A stretch of 39,401 bases of DNA. Source: Gordonia neofelifaecis NRRL B-59395. Lineage in GTDB: Bacteria; Actinomycetota; Actinomycetes; Mycobacteriales; Mycobacteriaceae. The stretch covers positions 1 through 39,401 of the forward strand of contig NZ_AEUD01000023.1 in NCBI RefSeq assembly GCF_000192435.1, read 5' to 3'. The position numbers and the translations under genes were made by a program. Under the pieces are notes generated by a model. The model saw nothing but the letters and a program-made list of their open reading frames with translations, was not told the DNA's origin and searched no databases. Shown piece after piece: positions 1-8,435 of the stretch (position 1 is its first letter; each line of letters starts with the position of its first letter).

Positions 1-19
1 GAACCCATCGGTGGATCCG

Positions 20-45
20 GGTTGAGCGAGCGGAGCGAGTCGAAA
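20..45. repeat. dispersed repeat, TTGAGCGAGCGGAGCGAG family
   Basis: These 26 bases recur exactly at 39065-39090, inside the long inverted repeat at the other end of the window. A diverged relative, with the same GGTTGAG...GTCGAAACC ends, sits within each unit of the 19279-20121 tandem block. It lies in non-coding DNA downstream of the permease gene. It looks like an intergenic REP-like element; its function is unknown. Confidence 0.6.
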
Positions 46-70
46 TCACCCCGCACCCGCCCCGAGAACC

Positions 71-1093
71 TCAGCCGACGGGAATCGCCACCGGCCGCTC
101 GACCAGCGTGGTCTGCGCCGGATCGCCTCCGACGACTTCGATGACCTCCGCGACCACGTCGCCCTGCGGACGCCTGCGCACCTGCATCGACCCGTATCCG
201 ACCACGATCCACGCGATCAGCACGATGTACGCGGTGGCCGCGCCGGCACCGACCAGACCCGACGGGTTGAAGAAGGTGGCGCTGCGTAGCGCGGTCCCCG
301 TCGCTCCGAGCGGCAGCGACTGGCCGACCGTCCCCCAGATCCCAGGCAGGAACTCCGGCGGCGACGCGATCCCGGCGAGCGGCATGCCGACGATCATCAG
401 CAGCAGCGCGACCAACCCCATTCCGGCGGGCCCGATCACCGACACCACGCCCGCGACCAGCGACCCGATGGCCAGAATGCCGGTCGACATGGCCAGCCAC
501 TGCGCCCAGAACCCGCCCGTCAGCACGCCGATCCACATCGCGGCGCCGACCGCTGTCGCTCCGACCACGGCGGCCCCGATCGGCAGCATCACCGCCATGA
601 CCCGCCTGCGCCTGCCAACGGTGGCCGCCACCAGCCCGAGAGCCATGCCGGTCATGAAGACCGGGAGCACCACTGATCCGAAGCCGGAGCCTCGCGGATC
701 GTCGGCCGCCGGGGGCGCGACATCGATCACCGGTCCGGCGTTCGGCAGTGCCGCACCGATCTGCGTGAGCATGGTGGCGACGGCGGGGCTGCCGCCGGTT
801 GCGATCACCGTCTGCGGCTGCGGTGCCAGGACGAAGCCGCCGTAGACGACGCGGTCACGGGCCGCCCGGCGGAGTTCGTCCGCCGACGCGTAGGCGTGCA
901 CGTCGAACCCGCCGGGCTGCTTCTGCTCGAGCACCGAGTCCACCTGCTCCACCGCTCCCGCAGGTCCGACCACCCCGATCGGCACGTCGTGCGGCGTTCC
1001 GCGCGAGGCCGGACCGATGAACATCAGCAGCACCAGCGGAATCGCGATCGCCAGGCCGACGACCACGCCGGTCAGCTTCTTCGTCGTCGACAT
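71..1093 (-). CDS. ABC-2-type / YhgE-Pip-like membrane permease
   Basis: A 340-residue membrane protein. One hydrophobic segment near residues 8-26 is followed by an extracytoplasmic stretch of about 120 residues rich in Pro and Ala. At least five more membrane segments follow (roughly 140-310), and the short cytoplasmic tail is charged. This layout resembles the DUF3533/YhgE-Pip and ABC-2 permease group, which often pairs with TetR regulators and exports small or toxic molecules. The ATG at 1093 is chosen because GGAGG lies 5 bases upstream (1099-1103); the longer open frame would start inside operator 1. No ATPase gene is adjacent. It is divergent from the tetR gene and probably repressed by it. 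The substrate cannot be told from the sequence. Confidence 0.72.
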   Translation of the reverse strand: MSTTKKLTGVVVGLAIAIPLVLLMFIGPASRGTPHDVPIGVVGPAGAVEQVDSVLEQKQPGGFDVHAYASADELRRAARDRVVYGGFVLAPQPQTVIATGGSPAVATMLTQIGAALPNAGPVIDVAPPAADDPRGSGFGSVVLPVFMTGMALGLVAATVGRRRRVMAVMLPIGAAVVGATAVGAAMWIGVLTGGFWAQWLAMSTGILAIGSLVAGVVSVIGPAGMGLVALLLMIVGMPLAGIASPPEFLPGIWGTVGQSLPLGATGTALRSATFFNPSGLVGAGAATAYIVLIAWIVVGYGSMQVRRRPQGDVVAEVIEVVGGDPAQTTLVERPVAIPVG

Positions 1094-1109
1094 GACAACC
1101 TCCAAATAA

Positions 1110-1125
1110 TTCAACAAACGTTGAA
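1110..1125. promoter_or_regulatory. TetR operator 1
   Basis: The palindrome TTCAAC-AAAC-GTTGAA has perfect 6-bp half-sites. It lies between the predicted -10 of the permease promoter and its ribosome binding site, covering the likely transcription start. It has the same half-sites and spacing as operator 2. Confidence 0.7.
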
Positions 1126-1129
1126 TAGC

Positions 1130-1159
1130 AGGTTAGGCGCGCGCCCGAACTCAAGTCAA
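1130..1159 (-). promoter_or_regulatory. promoter of the permease gene
   Basis: On the minus strand, TTGACT (1154-1159) and TAACCT (1130-1135) are separated by 18 bases, a good sigma-70-like promoter. The -35 overlaps operator 2 and the expected start falls in operator 1, so bound repressor would block it. Confidence 0.55.
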
Positions 1160-1170
1160 CAGCTGTTGAA
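1155..1170. promoter_or_regulatory. TetR operator 2
   Basis: The palindrome GTCAAC-AGCT-GTTGAA contains the perfect 14-bp core TCAACAGCTGTTGA. It overlaps the permease -35 and lies where the -35 of the tetR promoter should be. Its centre is 45 bp from the centre of operator 1. Confidence 0.7.
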
Positions 1171-1177
1171 TTCGGGC

Positions 1178-1183
1178 TATGCT
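1178..1183 (+). promoter_or_regulatory. -10 element of leaderless tetR
   Basis: TATGCT lies 6 bases before the ATG at 1190, and no Shine-Dalgarno sequence intervenes. This fits a leaderless transcript whose -35 region is covered by operator 2, so the gene is probably autoregulated. Confidence 0.5.
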
Positions 1184-1189
1184 CGACAG

Positions 1190-1777
1190 ATGAGCGACGA
1201 CGCCCCCGCCCGCACCGGCCGGCGCACCGGCGACAGCACCACGCGCGACGAGATCCTGGCGGCCGCACGAAAGTTGTTCAGCCAGAGCGGATTCGCGAAG
1301 TCGTCGATGCGGGCGATCGCGACCGAGGCCGGGGTCGACGTCGCGCTCGTCTCCTACTACTTCGGCAGCAAACGCGGACTCTTCGCCGCGGCCATGGCTA
1401 TCCCGGGCGATCCGGTGGCCCGGGTGACGGCCGCGATCGAAGGGCCGCGCGATCAGCTCGGGACGCGTTTGATCACCGCGTTCACCACCCTGTGGGAGAG
1501 CGACGACGCCGGTCCCGCCCTGCACACGATGCTTCGGTCGGCGGCGAACGACGAGGGCGCGGCGAAGGCGTTCGGCGGATTCGCCTCCGACGAGATGATG
1601 CCGATCCTGTCGGAGACCGTCGGACTGTCGGAGGAGACCGTCCGGGCCGTCGCCAGCTGCATCTTCGGCCTCGCCCTGATGCGCTACCTGGTCGGCGCGC
1701 CCGCATTCACCTCCATGACCACGCAGGAGATCATCGACGACTTCGGGCCGCGCATCCAGGCGATCATCGATCTGTGA
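1190..1777 (+). CDS. TetR-family transcriptional regulator
   Basis: A 195-residue DNA-binding repressor. Residues about 18-62 carry the TetR helix-turn-helix: TRDEILAAARKLFSQSGF, then SMRAIATEAGVDVALVSYYF and GSKRGLF. The C-terminal ligand and dimer domain ends in a TetR_C-like helix bundle. The ATG at 1190 is preferred because it starts just before the conserved N-terminus and sits 6 bases after a TATGCT -10 element; the longer frame runs antisense through the permease. It diverges from the permease gene, with two matching palindromes between them. It most likely controls the permease and itself. The inducer is unknown. Confidence 0.9.
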   Translation: MSDDAPARTGRRTGDSTTRDEILAAARKLFSQSGFAKSSMRAIATEAGVDVALVSYYFGSKRGLFAAAMAIPGDPVARVTAAIEGPRDQLGTRLITAFTTLWESDDAGPALHTMLRSAANDEGAAKAFGGFASDEMMPILSETVGLSEETVRAVASCIFGLALMRYLVGAPAFTSMTTQEIIDDFGPRIQAIIDL

Positions 1778-2009
1778 GGTCCGGGGTTCCGCAGATCACG
1801 CCAACCGCCGCACAAGGCCGTTCGCCCTTCCCAGGTCGGTCGAGCCGCCCGCGAACGAAGTGAGCGAGCGTGTCGAGACCTGCGTCCCAGTGCGCGGGGT
1901 CTCGATACGCCGCGGCTACTCGACCAGCTTGGGGGGCGGACCTTCACCTCATCGCGTCGGGCGCAGCCCCCAGCCTTCCGACGCCCGACCAGCCCCATAG
2001 ATCAAAGCG
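1778..2009. other. intergenic region with repeat fragments
   Basis: No gene is supported here. It holds fragments of the same dispersed repeat family seen at the right end of the window. A diverged GAGCGAGCGTGTCGAGACC-type piece lies near 1862-1880, and an element bounded by GGTCTCGATACG and TACTCGACC lies at 1898-1925. It sits between the 3' ends of tetR and the helicase gene. Confidence 0.5.
1898..1925. repeat. GGTCGAGT...CGTATCGAGACC repeat element
   Basis: Read on the minus strand, this 28-bp element starts GGTCGAGTA and ends GTATCGAGACC, with a GC-rich centre. A longer version with the same two ends lies at 39249-39292. It is imperfectly palindromic and intergenic, like a REP element. 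Confidence 0.5.
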
Positions 2010-2086
2010 GCGCATAAGGTTGACCGCTCACGTCCCGTGCCTGTGAAAACAGGCATTCTGGGCCGTGAGCGGTCAACCTTGTGCGC
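2010..2086. repeat. long hairpin with nested stem-loop
   Basis: Two 23-bp arms (2010-2032 and 2064-2086) pair at 22 of 23 positions. Inside the loop is a second perfect stem, GCCTGT-GAAA-ACAGGC (2039-2054). It lies 14 bp beyond the stop of the helicase gene, so it may end that transcript. However, no clear U-run follows on either strand, and the arms are unusually long for a terminator. It may instead be a small mobile repeat. Confidence 0.65.
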
Positions 2087-2100
2087 AGTGCGCCGTGAGC

Positions 2101-3913
2101 CTAGCGGCTGTCGCGGCCGCGTCCGGCGACACGGGCCGGACGTTTTCCGTACTTGTCGCCGCCCTGGCGGAATCCGCCCTTGCGACCGCGGTCGTCGTAC
2201 CCGCGCGAACCGCCTCGAGGTCCGCCACGACCGCGCGGCGGACCCATGTCCGGACGCAGGTCGATCGGGTTCTTGCCGATCCGGGTGTGCTTGAGCATCC
2301 CGAGCGTCTCCGCGTCGAGATCGTTCGGCAGCTCCACGAGACTGAAGTCGTCGCGGATGCTGATGTTGCCGAAGTCGCCGCGGCTGAGCCCGCCCTCGTT
2401 GGCGATCGCGCCGACGATCGCCCCCGGCGACACCTTGTGCTTGCGGCCGACCGCGATGCGGTAGGTCGCGAAGTGACCACCGCCTCGCGGTGCGCGGTCC
2501 CGGCGCTCCGGACGTTCACGACGCTTCTGCCGAGGTCGGCACCGAGTGACGTGGGGTACTCCTCATCGCTCGCGACCTCGCACGGTCGCGAGTCTCCAGT
2601 GCGAGCGCCGCCGCGATGTCGGCCATCGCGACGTCGTTCTCCCGGGCGTAGTTCTCCACGAGTCCGCGGAACAGATCGAGATTGTCCGAGCCGAGGTTCG
2701 AGGTGATCGAGTCGGCGAACTTGGCGACACGCTGGGCGTTGACGTCGTCGACGCTCGGCAGGTCGATCTCTTCGAGATCCTGGCGGGTGTGCCGCTCGAT
2801 GGATCGCAGCAGGTGACGCTCACGCGGCGAGACGAACAGCAGCGCGGTGCCCGACCGTCCGGCACGACCGGTGCGGCCGATGCGGTGGACGTACGACTCG
2901 ACGTCGTGCGGGATGTCGTAGTTGACGACGTGCGAGATCCGGTCGACGTCCAGGCCGCGGGCGGCGACGTCGGTGGCGACCAGGATGTCGAGCGACCCGT
3001 CCTTGAGCTGGTTGATGGTGCGTTCACGCTGTGCCTGCACCATGTCACCGTTGATGGCCATGGCGCTGAGCCCACGGGCGCGCAGCTTCTCGGCGAGTTC
3101 CTCGGTGGCCGACTTGGTGCGGACGAAGATGATCATCCCGTCGAACTGCTCGACCTCGAGCACGCGAGTGAGTGCGTCGAGCTTCCGCTGGTGCGACACC
3201 TGCAGGTACTTCTGCGTGATGTTCTGCGCCGTCGCCGTCTTGTTCTTGACGGTGACTTCCTGCGGGTTGTTCAGGTATTTGCGCGCCAGACGGCCGATCG
3301 CGGCGGGCATGGTCGCGGAGAACAGCGCGACCTGCTTCTCGTCCGGCGTGTCGGCGAGGATGCGCTCGACGTCCTCGGCGAAGCCCATCGTCAGCATCTC
3401 GTCCGCCTCGTCGAGCACGAGGAACTCGAGCTGCGAGAGGTCGAGGGTGCCCTTGTCGAGGTGATCGATCACACGTCCGGGCGTGCCGACGATCACCTGC
3501 GCACCGCGGCGCAGGCCCGACAGCTGGATGCCGTAGCTCTGGCCGCCGTAGATCGGCAGGACCTTCACCTCGGGCATGTAGGTGGAGTAGCTGCCGAACG
3601 CCTCGGCCACCTGCAGCGCCAGCTCGCGGGTCGGCGCGAGCACCAGCGCCTGCGGCTTGCGGGCTGAGGTGTCCAGTCGGGTCAGCACCGGGAGCGCGAA
3701 CGCCGCCGTCTTGCCGGTGCCGGTCTGCGCCAGACCGACGACGTCGCGGCCGTCCATCAACGGCGGGATGGTGGCCGCCTGAATCGGCGACGGGGTCTCA
3801 TAGCCGACGTCATCGAGCGCCTTGAGCACACGAGAGTCGATGCCGAGGTCACCGAAAGCGGTGGACTCCCCGGCCGTAGACGCGGAAGAGCTGCTGTTCT
3901 CTGATTCGCTCAT
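2101..3913 (-). pseudogene. deaD: DEAD-box RNA helicase (DeaD/CsdA type), frame disrupted near the C-terminus
   Basis: The first frame (ATG 3913, stop 2516, 465 residues) has the whole helicase core: Q motif (YETPSPIQAATIP), AQTGTGKT, PTRELA, LDEADE, SAT and HRIGRTGRAG. These unwind RNA in ribosome assembly and cold adaptation. After ALETRDRARS the frame goes off course and ends 18 residues later. The expected continuation is in other frames: DEEYPTSLG starts at 2567. From about 2530 a third frame reads RRERPERRD, then GGGHFATYRIAVGRKHK and a DbpA-like RNA-binding domain with an Arg/Gly-rich tail ending at 2101. At least two indels, between about 2580 and 2525, are needed to restore one protein of roughly 600 residues. 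Either a real C-terminal truncation or a sequence error would explain it. The core alone may still be active. Confidence 0.8.
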
Positions 3914-4055
3914 CGGCGAACATTCTTAGTCATCGGGTGTAGATAGTACCCCGTCAAGACCCTGTGACGCCCCTCACTGAGATGTGAGGTACGGTTCGTT
4001 TCACTTGGTTCTCGTTAGACAGATCAAGCAATTCGTATCACAAGGGGACGTCACC

Positions 4056-5843
4056 ATGCAGGAGTTCACAACTCCATCCATCACGACAGTTGATGAGAAC
4101 GCCACCACGATCACCGCGTTGCAGCGTTACCGGAGGGATCGCCCGACGCTGCCGCTGTTCCGCAAGCGCGCCGACTCCGGGCAGTGGGTCACCGTCACCG
4201 CGAGCGCCTTCGCGGACGACGTGGACGCCGTCGCGAAGGGTCTGATCGCCGCGGGCGTGAACCCGGGCGACCGCGTCGCACTGCTGTCGTCCACCCGCTT
4301 CGAATGGAGCCTCATCGACTACGCGATCTGGCGCGCGGGTGCGACCACCGTCGCGATCTACGAGACCTCGTCACCGGACCAGGTCGACTGGATCCTGACG
4401 GACTCGGCCGCGTCGATCCTGATCGTCGAGACCGCGGCGAATCGGTCGGCTCACCAGGAGGTCATCGCCGGCGCGCCCGCACTGCGCGAGACGCTGGTGA
4501 TCGACGACGGCGCCGTCAACGCGCTCCGCAAGCGCGGCGCCGACGTTCCCGACTCGGCGCTCGACGAGCGCGAGGCCGGGGCGAAGGCGTCGGATCCGGC
4601 GACCCTGATCTACACCTCGGGTACGACCGGCCGCCCCAAGGGCGTGGTCCTCACGCACGCGAACTTCATCACCGAATGCGCCGCGGCCGCGGAGTCGGTG
4701 GGCAACGGTCTGTCGGAGGGCAAGTCGACGCTGCTGTTTCTGCCGCTCGCGCATGTCTTCGCCCGCGTGATCGCCGTCGGCTGCGTCGAGAACGGCGTGG
4801 TCCTCGGGCACACCAACGACATTCCGAATCTGATCCCCGACCTCGACGTCTTCAAACCGAACTACGTGCTGTCGGTACCGCGCGTGTTCGAGAAGGTCTA
4901 CAACACCGCTGAGCAGAAGGCGATCGACGGCGGCAAGGGCAAGATCTTCGCGAAGGCCGTCGAGACCGCGATCGAGTACAGCCGGGCCGACGAGGCCGGC
5001 GAGGTGGGCCTCGTGCTCAAGGTCAAGCACACCGTCTTCGACAAGCTGGTCTACGGGAAGCTGCGCGCGGCCCTCGGCGGCAACTGCGAGGGCGCCATAT
5101 CCGGCGGCGCGCCGCTCGGCGAGCGCCTCGGCCACTTCTTCCGCGGCGCGGGCGTCCCCGTGTTCGAGGGCTACGGACTGTCGGAGACGACCGCCGCGGT
5201 CACCGCGAACAACGAGGAGCACAGCCGCATCGGGTCCGTCGGCCGACCGGTGCCCGGCGTGAGCGTGAAGATCGCCGACGACGGCGAGATCCTGCTCAAG
5301 GGCCCGATGGTCTTCTCCGGCTACTGGCAGAACGATCAGGCGACCGCTGAGGCGATCCGGGACGGCTGGTTCCACACCGGCGACATCGGCCGCCTCGAGG
5401 ACGGCTACCTGTTCATCACCGGCCGCAAGAAGGAACTGATCGTCACCGCCGGCGGCAAGAACGTCTCCCCCGCTCAGCTCGAGGACACCATCCGCGCGCA
5501 CCCGCTGGTGAGCCAGTGCCTGGTGGTCGGCGACAAGAAGCCGTTCATCGCCGCCCTGATCACGCTCGATCCCGAGTCACTGCCGGGCTGGGTGGAGCGC
5601 AAGGGTCTGTCGGCGACGACGCCGCTGTCGGAGCTCGTCCAGAACGCCGACCTGCGCGCCGAGATCGACGAGGCCATCTCGAACGCGAACAAGACCGTGT
5701 CGAAGGCCGAGGCGATCAAGAAGTATGAAATCCTCGAGACCGACTTCACGATCGAGACGGGCGAGTTGACGCCCACTCTGAAACTGAAGCGGAACGTGAT
5801 CCACGAGTCGTACCAGCAGGCGATCGCGGATCTGTACACGTGA
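4056..5843 (+). CDS. long-chain fatty acid-CoA ligase (FadD15-like)
   Basis: A 595-residue AMP-forming acyl-CoA synthetase that activates long-chain fatty acids with ATP and CoA. The P-loop-like motif YTSGTTGRPKGVVLTH is near residue 188. The adenylation motifs GYGLSETTAAV, GWFHTGDIG and FITGRKKELIVTAGGKNVSP follow, and a catalytic C-terminal Lys lies in the LKLKRN tail. Length and motifs match the FadD15 / long-chain ligase group. The ATG at 4056 is chosen because AAGGGGA lies 7 bases upstream (4042-4048); the upstream in-frame codons are A/T-richer leader. It diverges from the helicase gene. Substrate chain length is inferred only from family resemblance. Confidence 0.9.
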   Translation: MQEFTTPSITTVDENATTITALQRYRRDRPTLPLFRKRADSGQWVTVTASAFADDVDAVAKGLIAAGVNPGDRVALLSSTRFEWSLIDYAIWRAGATTVAIYETSSPDQVDWILTDSAASILIVETAANRSAHQEVIAGAPALRETLVIDDGAVNALRKRGADVPDSALDEREAGAKASDPATLIYTSGTTGRPKGVVLTHANFITECAAAAESVGNGLSEGKSTLLFLPLAHVFARVIAVGCVENGVVLGHTNDIPNLIPDLDVFKPNYVLSVPRVFEKVYNTAEQKAIDGGKGKIFAKAVETAIEYSRADEAGEVGLVLKVKHTVFDKLVYGKLRAALGGNCEGAISGGAPLGERLGHFFRGAGVPVFEGYGLSETTAAVTANNEEHSRIGSVGRPVPGVSVKIADDGEILLKGPMVFSGYWQNDQATAEAIRDGWFHTGDIGRLEDGYLFITGRKKELIVTAGGKNVSPAQLEDTIRAHPLVSQCLVVGDKKPFIAALITLDPESLPGWVERKGLSATTPLSELVQNADLRAEIDEAISNANKTVSKAEAIKKYEILETDFTIETGELTPTLKLKRNVIHESYQQAIADLYT

Positions 5844-5949
5844 CCCCACCCGCGGGCGGGTCCGTCTGACTCCTGGAGTGTGACGAGCAATCTCTGACCT
5901 GTCCCGCGACGCTGATCGACCCCGCGACGGCGCACCGGCATCGAGCCCG

Positions 5950-7217
5950 GTGCGCCGTCGTCGGCATTTCCGGCCGTCGACGTCGGGTGGACGCGATCTC
6001 GCGATCGACGCGACGCGCGGCCTGGCGATCTGGAGCATGATCAGCCTGCATTTCGCCGCGGGGACCATCGCCTCGGCCCCGACTCACGCGTTTCCCTACG
6101 TCGACGGAATGAGCGCGTTCGTCCTGCTGTCGGGTCTGGTGCTCGGCATAGTGCATCAGCGATGGATCGGCCGCCTCGGGCTCCGCTACTCGACGCGGCG
6201 CCTCGTGCAGCGCGTGGCGGTGCTGTACGTGTGTCAGCTGTTCATCTCACTGGCGGCCGTCGCCGCATCGGAGGCCGTCGCGCCGAAGACGTTCCGCGAA
6301 CTCGCGGTCCTGCCCGCGAATCCGTCGCTCGGGACGAAGCTCGAGTGGGCGGCGACCATGCGCTACCTGCCCAGCGGCGGGAACATCCTCCTGCTGTATC
6401 TGATCCTGATGGCGTCGGCGCTGGTGGTCGTGCCGCTTCTCGCCCAGCGGGCCTGGCCGCTGGTACTCGGCGCCTCGCTCGGCTTGTTCGCCGCGACGAT
6501 GATCTGGCCGACCGGCACGACGGGAACGAGTTGGATGACGATCGAGTCGTTCCCCGGCGGGCCGCCGATCCAGAACTGGGCGGCGTGGCAGGGGGTTTTT
6601 GAACTCGCACATCCATGCTTTTCGTGCCTGCCCTGGTCATCGGCTGGAACTGGGACCGCTGGCGGGTGGCCGAGCTGATCGACCGGTGGCTCGTCGGCCT
6701 CCTGGTGATCTGCATGCTCGTCGGCCTGACCGTCGAGGACATGGTCGGTTCCGAGGATCTGCGCGGTCACGTCGTGCTGCTCATCGACAAGGTCGACATC
6801 GGTCCGGCGCGGGTCGTGTTGTCGTTCCTGGTCGTGACCTGCGTGTACGGCGTCTTTCGCGCCGTCCTACGCTGGTCGTGTCGCGATCTGCTGCGTCCGC
6901 TGGTGTCGACCGGCGCGCGCAGTCTCGACTCCTACGTGCTGCAGGCCGTGTGCCTGCTCGCGATCCCGATCCTGATCGTGGACCGTCCGTGGAAGCCGAC
7001 GCTCGCCATCGTCATCGCGGTGGCGGTGTTCGCGGCGTGCTGGGCGTGGGCCGAGTTCCGCACCCGGCTGGGCGTCGACAAACTGCATCGCGCGCCGATG
7101 CTGATCGTCACGTCCATCGCAGACACCTGGGCGGGCAGAGGGCGGCGGGCACGCGGCCGGAACGGAGAGCGGAGTGATGAGCAGGCCGGACAAGAAGGTC
7201 CTCGGGTCCATCGGTGA
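5950..7217 (+). pseudogene. OpgC-like membrane acyltransferase, interrupted by a short insertion
   Basis: This is an integral membrane protein of the OpgC/acyltransferase-3-like group, which acylates envelope glycans. It begins with RDLAIDATRGLAIWSMISLH and YVDGMSAFVLLSGLVLG, followed by several membrane helices. The frame from 5950 runs to a stop at 6678 but loses sense after NWAAWQ (codon ends 6591). Sense resumes at MLFVPALVIGW (6615) in another frame and continues through about five helices to 7217. Skipping the 23 bases 6592-6614, which include runs of G and T, gives NWAAWQ-MLFVPALVIGW, the usual OpgC pattern. The GTG at 5950 is uncertain and has no clear ribosome binding site. The 3' end overlaps the next gene by 41 bases. 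A sequencing error is the main alternative. Confidence 0.7.
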
Positions 7218-8412
7218 TCAGACACTGAGCGTCCACGGCGGCAACCACGTCGCGGGCGCGGGGTTCGGCGGCGAGGGCGACGCGGTCCGCGTGCCGATCA
7301 TCATGGCGAACTCGTATCACCTGCCGCCGGACCCGTCGACGATGGACTGGTCCAATCCGGAGCACCTCACCTACACCCGGAACACCGGGATCAATCAGAT
7401 CGCCCTGCAGGACAAGCTGTGCCGGCTCGAGCACGGCGGCGACGCCGTCGCCCTGGCCTCGGGCGTGGCGGCCCTGCACGCGGTCTTCTTCGCGCACGTG
7501 TCCGTCGGAGACCACGTCGTCGTCTCCGACACCACCTACGAGGCGACGTACAAGCTGTGGACGTCCCTGCTCCCCCGCAAGTACGGCATCGAAGCGACGT
7601 TCGTCGACATCACCGATCACGACGCCGTCGTCGCCGCCATCCGCCCGAATACCCGGCTCATCGCCACCGAGGTGATCGCGAATCCGACCACCAAGGTCGC
7701 CGACATCGCGGCCCTGGCCGAGATCGCCGACTCCCGCGGCATCATCCTGATGGTCGATTCGACGTTCACGCCGCCGCCGCTCTACCGGCCGCTCGACGAC
7801 GGGGCCGGGCTCGTCGTCCATTCGCTCACCAAGTACATCAACGGCCACGGCGACGCGATGGGCGGAGCGGTCATCGGCCGGGCCGACCTGGTCGAGCCGA
7901 TCCGGTCCGAGGCGATGGTCGACGTCGGCGGCGTCATCTCGCCGTTCAACGCCTGGCTGATCATGCGCGGCTCAGTGACGCTGCCACTGCGCCTGCGTCA
8001 GCACCAGGAGTCCGCGCTGGAGATCGCGCGCTTCCTCGAAGCCGACGACCGCGTCGCCTACGTCGCCTATCCCGGCTTGGAGAGCCATCCGCAGCACCGG
8101 CTGGCACAGCGACAGTTCGGCGACGGCACCCGCGGCATGGGCGGTTACGGCGGCATCATGGCCTTCGCGCTCAAGGGCGATCCCGACCTGCAGAACCGCT
8201 TCGTGAACGATCTGAGGGTGGTGACCTCCGCGGTCTCGGTCGGGCACGACGAGTCGTTGATCGTCCACGTCGGCACCGGCGGTCCCCGCGTGGCCGCGTA
8301 TCCGGACGGCTTCCGCGAGTACGGGCATCTCCGTTTCTCGGTGGGGCTGGAGGACGTCGACGACATCAAGGCGGACCTCGCGGCCGCACTCGACTCGGCG
8401 GTTCCGCGCTGA
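7177..8412 (+). CDS. PLP-dependent Cys/Met metabolism enzyme (cystathionine/methionine gamma-lyase type)
   Basis: A 411-residue fold-type I pyridoxal-phosphate enzyme of the Cys_Met_Meta_PP family, acting in trans-sulfuration or methionine breakdown. Visible features are YTRNTGINQIALQDKLCRLE, the cofactor-contact stretch ASGVAALHAVF, the DST motif in LMVDSTFTPPPL, and HSLTKYINGHGD with the Schiff-base Lys at about residue 219. The C-terminal FLRFSVGLED-like stretch (HLRFSVGLEDVDDI) is typical. The ATG at 7177 follows GGAGAG by 7 bases. Members differ in reaction (cystathionine gamma-synthase, gamma-lyase, methionine gamma-lyase, O-acetylhomoserine sulfhydrylase), and the sequence alone does not decide. 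A LysE exporter follows 23 bp downstream. Confidence 0.85.
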   Translation: MSRPDKKVLGSIGDQTLSVHGGNHVAGAGFGGEGDAVRVPIIMANSYHLPPDPSTMDWSNPEHLTYTRNTGINQIALQDKLCRLEHGGDAVALASGVAALHAVFFAHVSVGDHVVVSDTTYEATYKLWTSLLPRKYGIEATFVDITDHDAVVAAIRPNTRLIATEVIANPTTKVADIAALAEIADSRGIILMVDSTFTPPPLYRPLDDGAGLVVHSLTKYINGHGDAMGGAVIGRADLVEPIRSEAMVDVGGVISPFNAWLIMRGSVTLPLRLRQHQESALEIARFLEADDRVAYVAYPGLESHPQHRLAQRQFGDGTRGMGGYGGIMAFALKGDPDLQNRFVNDLRVVTSAVSVGHDESLIVHVGTGGPRVAAYPDGFREYGHLRFSVGLEDVDDIKADLAAALDSAVPR

Positions 8413-8423
8413 CTGCGCGCCCC

Positions 8424-8429
8424 TACCAT
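8424..8429 (+). promoter_or_regulatory. -10 element of leaderless lysE-family gene
   Basis: TACCAT lies 6 bases before the GTG at 8436, and no Shine-Dalgarno sequence intervenes. This fits a leaderless start. Confidence 0.4.
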
Positions 8430-8435
8430 TGACCG

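Noticed and set aside
71-1777. Resistance or toxin-export island
   Set aside because: Only a permease and a regulator are present. No ATPase, resistance enzyme or mobile element supports it.
2546-3667. Long plus-strand frame opposite the helicase gene (373 codons)
   Set aside because: It is a typical high-GC shadow: Arg/Val/Asp-rich, no known motif, antisense to a clear helicase.
5843-5870. Terminator hairpin after the fadD-like gene
   Set aside because: Only a 5-bp ACCCG/CGGGT stem with a 4-base loop could be found, too weak to call.
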